Positions 30,463-35,962 of a DNA stretch of 35,962 nucleotides are shown here, piece by piece (the stretch's first letter is position 1; every line of letters starts with the position of its first letter). The notes under the pieces were generated by a model. The model was not told where the DNA came from. It saw only the letters and a list, made by a program, of their open reading frames with translations, and ran no database searches. A program made the position numbers and the translations under genes. The DNA is taken from contig CALMSO010000090.1 of the NCBI GenBank assembly GCA_937872385.1, positions 1 through 35,962 on the forward strand, written 5' to 3'. The stretch is from an uncultured Saprospiraceae bacterium. GTDB lineage: Bacteria; Bacteroidota; Bacteroidia; Chitinophagales; Saprospiraceae.

Positions 30463-31518
30463 ATGAAATTTTTACTTTACGGTGCCAATGGTTACACTGG
30501 CCAACTCATTGCCGAAATGGCAAAAGACTATCATCTGACGCCCATATTAGCTGGGCGAAGCGCCGACAAAATCCAACCCTTAGCCGAGCGCTTGGGCTAT
30601 GCTTACCGAATATTCGACCTAAAGGACACAGCAGCCCTCGACGCGGCCTTGCAGGAAGTGGAAGTAGTACTGCACGCCGCGGGGCCTTTCGTGCACACCG
30701 CCCGCCCCATGATGGAGGCTTGCCTACGCACCGGTACACACTACTTAGACATCACTGGCGAAATAGCTGTTTTTGAAATGGCGGCAGCGCTCAATGCCAA
30801 GGCCAAGGCCGCGGGTATGATACTGATGCCCGGCGTAGGCTTTGATGTAGTACCTACCGATTGTCTGGCTCTTTTTCTGTACCAACAACTCCCCGATGCC
30901 ACCCACCTGAAGCTCGCCTTTGTACCCCTCGGCGGCGGCGGCGGGATGTCGCAGGGTACGGCTACCACTATGGCCGAGAACCTCGGTAGTGGCGGTGCCA
31001 TCCGGCGAAACGGCAAAATAGTGCCCGTACCCTTAGGGCATGATGCCCTCCGGTTGCCTCACGAAGGCAAGGAGCTGCTTGCCATGAGCATCCCCTGGGG
31101 CGATGTATCCACGGCTTTTTACACCACAGGTATCCCCAATATCACGGTTTACACCGGGGTTAGGCCCAAAGCTTATAAAATGGTGCAACGCCAGCGGTAT
31201 TTCAACTGGCTGCTACGGCTACCCTTCGTAAGGGCTTATGTGAAAAGGCAAATCAAAAAGCGACCACCCGGCCCAACACCCGAACAACTCGAAAAAGGCA
31301 CAACTTTAGTGTGGGGCGAGGTGAGCAATGCTGCGGGCCAAAGCCAACGCGCCATGATGCACACTGCATCTGGCTATAAACTAACGGCGATTGCCGCCCT
31401 GCTCATCACTCGGCGGGTATTGGAAGGCGCGGATTTACAAGGTTTTTACACCCCGGCCGGAGCTTTTGGTGCGGATCTAATCATGGAAATACCGGGCACC
31501 AAGCGTGAATTGTTGTAA
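30463..31518 (+). CDS. Saccharopine-dehydrogenase-like NAD(P)-binding reductase
   Basis: A 351-residue oxidoreductase. The Rossmann start FLLYGANGYTGQLIAEMAKD (3-22, GxxGxxG type) and the VLHAAGPFVHTARPMMEACL segment are typical of the saccharopine dehydrogenase N-terminal / trans-acting enoyl reductase family. LMPGVGFDVVPTDCLALFLY and a Gly-rich PLGGGGGMSQGTATT loop follow. The C-terminal half contains a basic stretch (VKRQIKKRPPGPTPEQLEKG). Relatives act on lipids or amino acids; the substrate cannot be told. A 12-bp inverted repeat overlaps the stop codon (31509-31537). Confidence 0.88.
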   Translation: MKFLLYGANGYTGQLIAEMAKDYHLTPILAGRSADKIQPLAERLGYAYRIFDLKDTAALDAALQEVEVVLHAAGPFVHTARPMMEACLRTGTHYLDITGEIAVFEMAAALNAKAKAAGMILMPGVGFDVVPTDCLALFLYQQLPDATHLKLAFVPLGGGGGMSQGTATTMAENLGSGGAIRRNGKIVPVPLGHDALRLPHEGKELLAMSIPWGDVSTAFYTTGIPNITVYTGVRPKAYKMVQRQRYFNWLLRLPFVRAYVKRQIKKRPPGPTPEQLEKGTTLVWGEVSNAAGQSQRAMMHTASGYKLTAIAALLITRRVLEGADLQGFYTPAGAFGADLIMEIPGTKRELL

Positions 31519-31537
31519 ATGTATTATTTACTACAAT
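31509..31537 (+). other. Hairpin across the stop codon of the reductase gene
   Basis: ATTGTTGTAAAT (31509-31520) pairs with ATTTACTACAAT (31526-31537) with one mismatch and a 5-nt loop. The stop codon TAA (31516-31518) lies in the left arm. No T-run follows, so it is more likely an mRNA 3'-end stabiliser than a classic terminator. Confidence 0.45.
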
Positions 31538-31759
31538 AGCAGGCGTAAAATTATTTTTCAACGTGCTGAAAACCAGTCTTTTAAAACTTATTTACTGCGC
31601 ATAGTACCAATTATCAGTTCATTCTAATGATTAGTAACAAAACCCAAATCAAGCTGATAATCAGATTGCTGCAAAAATCTTTTTCAGCTTTTTTAGTTTA
31701 AAAGCATTGTATCAATTTCTTTAGCAGCCCAATCCTGTCTTGCAGAGTGCTATCCGCAA

Positions 31760-31786
31760 TTTGCTATTCGTTTCCTGCTATGCACT
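31760..31786 (+). repeat. Degenerate heptamer repeat copy
   Basis: TTTGCTATTCGTTTCCTGCT holds the ATTTGCT / ATTCGTT / TCCTGCT / ATGCACT register, related to the 18645-18707 family on the opposite strand. Confidence 0.3.
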
Positions 31787-31920
31787 GTTGTAGTGCAAAT
31801 AACTGACAATAAAACTATTAGCAAGTTTATTATTCAAACATTAGTCAGGGCACTATAAAATGCGGGCTACTGAATTGATATAAACTTACTGGCTACGATG
31901 ACAACATAATGTTACAACAC

Positions 31921-31977
31921 AAAAGTCAGTCTATCAAGGACAAACAATACTCGGTAATCCGCATATGACTTTTTTTT
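31921..31977 (+). terminator. Terminator-like hairpin with T8
   Basis: AAAAGTCA (31921-31928) and TGACTTTT (31966-31973) are perfect arms with a 37-nt loop; the right arm runs into a T8 tract. It is 400 bp past the reductase stop, so it would end a separate RNA if real. Confidence 0.3.
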
Positions 31978-32117
31978 GATGCCTAACCGTTTGAGGGGCA
32001 AACACAAGGACAAAGTTCGCAAATATCACATTTTTTATATTTTTTTCATTCTTTTACTCCCTTTTTTTCCTCTTTATACTTTTTTTATTAGAATAGCATT
32101 AATTTTTTTGATTAAAA

Positions 32118-32149
32118 TTTGCTGATTTACTGATAGTGTTGTAACTTTC
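32118..32149 (+). promoter_or_regulatory. Candidate promoter of the linker-protein gene
   Basis: TTTG (32118-32121), a 20-nt spacer and TAACTTTC (32142-32149), one mismatch from TAnnTTTG. The leader would be about 124 nt. Confidence 0.4.
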
Positions 32150-32176
32150 GGGGGCAAGTTATTAACTTTTTTACAA

Positions 32177-32194
32177 AAAAAGTGTTCACTTTTT
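32177..32194. promoter_or_regulatory. Inverted repeat AAAAAGTG-TT-CACTTTTT in the leader
   Basis: Perfect 8-bp arms separated by TT. The 2-nt spacer suits a dimeric DNA-binding protein rather than an RNA hairpin. It lies about 20 nt after the predicted transcription start and 86 nt before the ATG. Confidence 0.35.
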
Positions 32195-32279
32195 AAAAAA
32201 GACAGCGTTTTAACTTGTCAAATCTCAGGCAATTAATTTTCATCACACATTATTTTCAGTTTAAAAAAACATTGTAATC

Positions 32280-32849
32280 ATGAAGTTAGAAGAAATGGAA
32301 GTATTACAAAGGTGTCATGACCTTTTGAAAGACCAAAGCGATGACGTAAAAATCCGGACATTGCAATGGTTATCCAGCAAATTTAACATGGGGCAGACCA
32401 CTCTGACCCTCTCTTCTCAGGCGGCTTTTGCCTCCGCGGCAGCCCCGGCTACCAGCAGCGCTCCGGCTCCCAAATCAAGTGCTGCCCCTGCGCCGGCGCC
32501 CGCCAAAACGAGCAAAGCAGCATCCGCATCTGGCGGTATGAAATCATTCAAATCGTTTGAAGATTTATTTAAGGCTGCGAAGCCGTCTTCCGATTCTGAA
32601 AAAGCATTGGCGGCAGCCGTTTATCTACAATTGTATAAAGATGAAGACGAACTGACCAGCGCCCAGGTGCAAAAGGAATTAAAGAATATCGGACAGCGTG
32701 TGTCTAACATTACGCAAGCGATCAGTGCTTTGGTAAAGAAGAAACTGATGATTCAGCTGGGTAAAGAAGGTAACTCGAAGCAAGCAAGGAAAAAGTACAA
32801 AGCTACGTTGGAGGGGATAAAAATGATTACCTCAGGCGTAGAAAAGTAA
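32280..32849 (+). CDS. Protein of unknown function with Ala/Pro/Ser linker and C-terminal wHTH-like domain
   Basis: A 189-residue cytosolic protein, not matched to a named family. It has three parts: a short helical N-terminus (1-37, MKLEEMEVLQRCHDLLKDQS then VKIRTLQWLSSKF), a low-complexity Ala/Pro/Ser/Lys linker (about 46-86, with repeated PAP), and a C-terminal domain (about 105-185). The last resembles a winged helix-turn-helix (SEKALAAAVYLQLYKDEDEL, SAQVQKELKNIGQRVSNITQ, ISALVKKKLMIQLGK), ending in a basic segment KQARKKYKATLEGI. The helix-linker-wHTH order suggests a DNA-binding or adaptor protein. The linker compares to those in nucleoid-associated proteins. It follows a very long AT-rich upstream region and stands alone. 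Confidence 0.8.
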   Translation: MKLEEMEVLQRCHDLLKDQSDDVKIRTLQWLSSKFNMGQTTLTLSSQAAFASAAAPATSSAPAPKSSAAPAPAPAKTSKAASASGGMKSFKSFEDLFKAAKPSSDSEKALAAAVYLQLYKDEDELTSAQVQKELKNIGQRVSNITQAISALVKKKLMIQLGKEGNSKQARKKYKATLEGIKMITSGVEK

Positions 32850-32887
32850 TAGAACAATGCTTCTTGTAGCGCCAGCCGGGGTGTAAA

Positions 32888-34009
32888 TTAAGGCTTATCC
32901 GTATGCATCCCGGCTGTTTTCTGGCTCCAAGCTATTACTCCGCCTTCCAAGTTATACAGATTATGATAAGCCTGCATCGCTTCGAGGCGTTGAATGGCCT
33001 GCTGACTGCGTTGTCCGCTTTGGCAGTAAATAACGACCATTCTATCCGGTGCAATCCGGTGCTGCATGGCTGTGATATGCTGTAATGGAATACATTCACC
33101 GCCGATGTCCAATGCGGCTTTTTCGTGCGGCTCACGTACGTCAACCAACTGAATATCAGCACCTTGCGCTTGCAATAATTGTAGTTTTTCTATCGTAAGC
33201 GACTTCACCGGCGGGGTGGTAGCCGGCGTACAAAATGCTTCATAATCCATTAAAGATGTAATAGGATGCCGACTAATGCGCGGTAGCCCGATTAATTGTG
33301 TGTGCATAGTAGTGGCGTCGAACAGAAGTAATTTTGCAGCTAAAGGCTCACCAATACCGGTGATAATTTTAATAACTTCATTGGCTTGCATACAACCAAT
33401 AATGCCCGGCAATACCCCCAGAATACCACTTTCGGCACAATTGGGCACAGCGCCTGCGGCTGGAGGCAACGGGTACAAATCGCGGTAATGAGCGCTGCGC
33501 TGCCCATCGGGCCAGGCATAATTAAACACTGCCACCTGCCCTTCAAAGCGATACACCGAAGCATAGACATTCACTTTGCCAGCCAACACGCAGGCATCAT
33601 TTACTAAGTAGCGCGTAGCGAAATTGTCGCTGCCATCGGCTACTATATCATACTTAGATAGGATGTCAATCGCATTATCGCGGTCGAGAAATATTGGAAA
33701 TGTTTCTATTTGAATATGCGGATTGAGCGCTTGCAAGCGTTTTTTAGCGGCTACTACCTTGAGCTGCCCTACCTCTTCGATGGTGTAAAGCACTTGCCGA
33801 TGCAAATTGCTGATGTCCACCCGGTCGCCATCTATCATGCCAATGTGCCCCACGCCGGCCGCTGCCAAATATTGTAACATTGGGCAGCCTAATCCGCCCG
33901 CACCTACCACCAATACTCGCGCCGAGCGCAGCCGCTCCTGCCCGCGCAAACCCAACTCTGGCAATAACAAATGCCGGCTGTACCAGGCTAATTCCGCTTC
34001 GTTGAACAT
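32888..34009 (-). CDS. ThiF/MoeB-family adenylyltransferase fused to a rhodanese domain
   Basis: A 373-residue E1-like enzyme that adenylates the C-terminus of a ThiS/MoaD-type sulfur carrier. The ATP-binding GAGGLG (36-41), the downstream DGDRVDISNLHRQ (60-72) and the catalytic cysteine C191 in PNCAESGILG are present. A rhodanese domain (about 270-365: IQLVDVREPHEKAAL, VVIYCQSGQRSQQ) with active Cys329 could deliver sulfur, as in MoeZ. The CxxC pairs that bind zinc in MoeB are missing (YRDLYP and SRHPITS stand at the expected places). It could serve molybdopterin, thiamine or another carrier; none is encoded nearby. Confidence 0.93.
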   Translation of the reverse strand: MFNEAELAWYSRHLLLPELGLRGQERLRSARVLVVGAGGLGCPMLQYLAAAGVGHIGMIDGDRVDISNLHRQVLYTIEEVGQLKVVAAKKRLQALNPHIQIETFPIFLDRDNAIDILSKYDIVADGSDNFATRYLVNDACVLAGKVNVYASVYRFEGQVAVFNYAWPDGQRSAHYRDLYPLPPAAGAVPNCAESGILGVLPGIIGCMQANEVIKIITGIGEPLAAKLLLFDATTMHTQLIGLPRISRHPITSLMDYEAFCTPATTPPVKSLTIEKLQLLQAQGADIQLVDVREPHEKAALDIGGECIPLQHITAMQHRIAPDRMVVIYCQSGQRSQQAIQRLEAMQAYHNLYNLEGGVIAWSQKTAGMHTDKP

Positions 34010-34087
34010 TTAGTGACTATTTTTTTGTGTATTTATAAAGCTGTTTTTCAATATTTTATGCCTGCTTAAAAAATTTTATTGAAAAAA

Positions 34088-34119
34088 TTGCAAGATAATG
34101 GCAATAGATTGTAAATTTG
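34088..34119 (+). promoter_or_regulatory. Promoter of the DUF389 leader
   Basis: TTG (34088-34090), a 21-nt spacer and perfect -7 box TAAATTTG (34112-34119). Start predicted near 34125. Confidence 0.55.
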
Positions 34120-34129
34120 GCATTGAAGA

Positions 34130-34153
34130 ATGGCCCCACCGCCACTTGCATAA
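34130..34153 (+). CDS. Possible leader peptide MAPPPLA
   Basis: ATG GCC CCA CCG CCA CTT GCA TAA: a seven-residue frame about 5 nt after the predicted transcript start, with three consecutive prolines. Polyproline runs stall ribosomes unless EF-P acts. It lies about 90 nt before the terminator. No proof that it is translated; a frame this short can arise by chance. Confidence 0.3.
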   Translation: MAPPPLA

Positions 34154-34241
34154 AAAAGTTTCGCTACCCCAAGGGAAACAAATTCGAGCCTTTATCGGTT
34201 TTGTAAAGAAATAAATGAGTGATTAATCGGTTTTTGGGATA

Positions 34242-34277
34242 GCCTCTCTCCGCCATTTTCGGAGGGGGGCATTTTTT
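34242..34277 (+). terminator. Strong intrinsic terminator upstream of the DUF389 gene
   Basis: GCCTCTCTCCG (34242-34252) pairs over 11 bp with CGGAGGGGGGC (34260-34270), including two G-T wobbles. The 7-nt loop is CCATTTT, followed by ATTTTTT. No +strand gene precedes it within this intergenic region, and on the minus strand no T-run follows. Confidence 0.78.
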
Positions 34278-34353
34278 ATGGCTCGCTTTGATACCTCCGT
34301 TCAATTGCTTTTCTTTGCTGCGTCTGCATTTGTACTTTTAAAGTTACCTTATT

Positions 34354-35664
34354 ATGCTACGCACCATTCTCTATTATTTCAGCCTCGAAAAAGAGGTGGA
34401 GGATTATGATACCATTCATGCCGCTATTGAAAAAGACATCATTTTCAAAGGAACCAACCTGTGGATTTTGGTCTTTGCTATTATTGTGGCGTCGGTAGGT
34501 TTGAATATGAATTCTACGGCCGTTATCATTGGCGCGATGTTGATTTCTCCGCTCATGGGGCCCATCAATGGCATGGGCTACAGCGTAGCGACTTACAATT
34601 TTCCACTTTTTCGCAAGGCGGTCAAGAATTTTTCCTTTGCGGTGGGCGCGAGTTTGGCCGCGTCGGCTTTGTATTTTGCCATCAGCCCGGTTTCTACGGC
34701 GCATTCAGAATTGCTGGCGCGCACCAGCCCCACCATTTATGATGTGTTGATTGCGCTGTTTGGAGGCTTGGCGGGCATTGTGGCCATTAGCAGCAAGCAA
34801 AAGGGCAATGTGATACCCGGCGTGGCGATTGCTACCGCGCTCATGCCGCCGCTGTGTACGGCTGGCTACGGGCTGGCGACGGGGCAGTTTCCTTATTTTT
34901 TCGGTGCTATTTATTTGTTTACAATTAATACCGTATTCATTGCTATTTCGTCTATTGTAATTTCCCAGATATTAAAATTTCCAATTCGTACCATTGTAGA
35001 AGAAGGTCAGAAAAAGCGCGTCAACCGCTGGATTTCGCTGATTATTGCCATTACAGTAATACCGAGTATTTATTTTGGCTACGGGCTGGTGCAGCAGGAA
35101 CAATTTACCGAAAATGCCACCCGCTACACGCGCAATGTCACGGCGTTTGAAGGCAGCTACTTGCTACGGCAGGAAATTAATGCTCGGCGCAAAACGATTA
35201 CGCTGATTTACGGCGGCAATTCCTTGAGCGAAGCACATAAGGCTACTATTCGTGCTAAAGCGGAAGATTTTTCCTTGCGCAAAGCCGATATTATTATCGA
35301 ACAGGGTTTTGCTTTTGCCGATATTACTTCCAATCTGAGTGAAATGGATAAGCTGAAAGGCGAAATTAGCCGGCTTAATCAAGTGCTCAACGATAAGCAA
35401 CGCCAACAGGACAGCCTCGCCCAACGCGCTTTGATGGGGCGACAGCTACTACAGGAGCTGCAAACGCTCTACCCGCAGGTAAAAGCCTGCTCCTATGCGG
35501 AGAGTGCTGTATTCCGAGATACAGTACCTACTCCCGAACGCACCGCACTCATCATTCTAGAAGCGCCACCCCGCAGCCTGAAAACCGCCGACAAAGAAAA
35601 AATTAACAGTTGGCTGCAAAGCCGCCTGAATACCAAAGCCGTCAGGGCTTATTTCGATGAATGA
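34354..35664 (+). CDS. DUF389 / TIGR00341-like integral membrane protein
   Basis: A 436-residue membrane protein of unknown biochemical role. The DUF389 core (about 30-245) holds several membrane helices: LWILVFAIIVASVGLNMNST, IIGAMLISPLMGPINGMGYS, NFSFAVGASLAASALYFAIS, then GGLAGIVAISSKQKGNVIPG and IATALMPPLCTAGYGLATGQ. A further helix (about 226-250) precedes a C-terminal soluble half (about 250-436) with a coiled-coil stretch near 325-360 (MDKLKGEISRLNQVLNDKQR). The N-terminus is short (YFSLEKEVEDYDTIHAAIEK). The gene is preceded by a terminator-bearing leader; an inverted repeat AAATAAAT/ATTTATTT at 35709-35745 may terminate it. Confidence 0.92.
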   Translation: MLRTILYYFSLEKEVEDYDTIHAAIEKDIIFKGTNLWILVFAIIVASVGLNMNSTAVIIGAMLISPLMGPINGMGYSVATYNFPLFRKAVKNFSFAVGASLAASALYFAISPVSTAHSELLARTSPTIYDVLIALFGGLAGIVAISSKQKGNVIPGVAIATALMPPLCTAGYGLATGQFPYFFGAIYLFTINTVFIAISSIVISQILKFPIRTIVEEGQKKRVNRWISLIIAITVIPSIYFGYGLVQQEQFTENATRYTRNVTAFEGSYLLRQEINARRKTITLIYGGNSLSEAHKATIRAKAEDFSLRKADIIIEQGFAFADITSNLSEMDKLKGEISRLNQVLNDKQRQQDSLAQRALMGRQLLQELQTLYPQVKACSYAESAVFRDTVPTPERTALIILEAPPRSLKTADKEKINSWLQSRLNTKAVRAYFDE

Positions 35665-35962
35665 TGCGCATTTTTTAATAGCAAAACCGCAAAATAAGTA
35701 CGAACACCAAATAAATGAACAATATTTCATTGAAACAATTTATTTATTTTCAAAATATTACGCTAAAAACTAAGCATCAAATTAATTTGAACCCATACTT
35801 AAGTAATGGGTATTGTTAGTTGTTAATTGGGGTCTTTTTATATCTGATGATCAGTTGTTTATGCGTTTTATGCTAAAAATAATTATGCCTATACGCTTAT
35901 AAAATACGCGAATATCGGATTGAAATAGTTAAAAACGTTAGGCATCTATAAAAGATAACCCA
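35665..35962. other. Right-edge intergenic region
   Basis: About 300 bp of AT-rich sequence without a supported frame. It contains inverted repeats AAATAAAT/ATTTATTT (35709-35745), ACCCAT/ATGGGT around a central ACTTAAGT (35791-35811), and ATGCCTA/TAGGCAT (35885-35945). Its function is not evident; the next gene lies outside the window. Confidence 0.5.

Larger units (their letters stand above)
31519..32279. other. Long AT-rich intergenic region (761 bp)
   Basis: No coding frame of note on either strand. It contains a degenerate heptamer-repeat copy (31760-31786), a small hairpin TGCACT/AGTGCA (31781-31797), an inverted repeat AAGTTTAT/ATAAACTT (31824-31887), a hairpin with T8 (31921-31977), homopolymer-rich T and A tracts around 32030-32110, a promoter (32118-32149) and a palindrome (32177-32194). 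No tmRNA, RNase P or SRP RNA motif was recognised. Confidence 0.55.
34010..34353. other. Divergent intergenic region between the MoeB-like and DUF389 genes
   Basis: 344 bp without a conventional gene. It contains a complete +strand promoter (34088-34119), a seven-codon mini-ORF (34130-34153) and a strong intrinsic terminator (34242-34277) before the DUF389 ATG at 34354. The MoeB-like promoter on the other strand is not clear. Confidence 0.7.

Noticed and set aside
31979..31985. GCCTAAC, and GTTAGGC near 7869 and 24519, as integron attC cores
   Set aside because: No partner core at the right distance and no integrase; seven-base motifs like these are expected by chance.
31519..32279. tmRNA, RNase P RNA or SRP RNA in the long gap
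   Set aside because: None of their invariant motifs were recognised; only short isolated hairpins were found.

Overview
The window reads as a stretch of core chromosome from a member of the Bacteroidota, most plausibly a Saprospirales-like lineage. The evidence is the TTG / TAnnTTTG promoter signature that recurs upstream of many genes, the near absence of Shine-Dalgarno sequences, a sigma-ECF / FecR / STN-type TonB-dependent receptor / DUF4249 lipoprotein cluster, stand-alone LytTR and Crp/Fnr regulators, and LptF-type and 7TM-HD proteins in their Bacteroidota forms. The lineage below phylum level is inference. No phage, transposon, CRISPR array or rRNA operon was seen.

Layout. 1-2400: the 5' end of an unidentified minus-strand gene, an RNase H with a viroplasmin-type N-terminus, then minus-strand ruvX-def. 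2650-5830: a LytTR regulator, then manA and a membrane-anchored trypsin-like protease whose 3' ends overlap tail to tail. 5900-7840: tRNA-Lys(TTT) with promoter and terminator, convergent with pyrG. 7970-10580: prs, rplY and an omega-amidase-like nitrilase-family enzyme. 10700-13110: an LptF/LptG permease overlapping a PAP2 lipid phosphatase by 4 nt. 13180-18610: an ECF sigma factor, FecR anti-sigma factor, TonB-dependent receptor and DUF4249 lipoprotein, i.e. one signal-responsive uptake locus. 18645-18720: a tandem heptamer repeat and a C9 tract ahead of a Crp/Fnr regulator. 19698-24212: a minus-strand set of a 773-aa exported protein of unknown function, argB and an RsmF-like rRNA methyltransferase. 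24540-28000: an M23 peptidase with a GTG start, gatC, a LolD/MacB-type ATPase and a PduO-type cobalamin adenosyltransferase. 28300-31520: a PgpH-like 7TM-HD phosphodiesterase and a saccharopine-dehydrogenase-like reductase. 31520-32850: a 761-bp AT-rich gap followed by a two-domain protein with an Ala/Pro/Ser linker. 32888-35664: a MoeB/ThiF-rhodanese fusion divergent from a DUF389 membrane protein.

Most coding content is housekeeping: nucleotide synthesis (pyrG, prs), translation (def, gatC, rplY, tRNA, rRNA methylation), envelope building (LptF, PAP2, M23, HtrA-like protease) and sulfur/cofactor chemistry (MoeB-rhodanese, cobalamin adenosylation). The most interesting signals are non-coding. 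One is a promoter, mini-ORF (MAPPPLA) and strong intrinsic terminator in front of the DUF389 gene, which looks like an attenuated leader or a small RNA. A second promoter/terminator pair precedes the PgpH-like gene. A family of 7-bp-phased intergenic repeats is present at several sites. The long AT-rich region with hairpins upstream of the 189-aa linker protein is unexplained. Several gene starts (ruvX, the sigma factor, M23) are non-ATG and are fixed by promoter position or an in-frame stop. No complete new multi-gene system was recognised.
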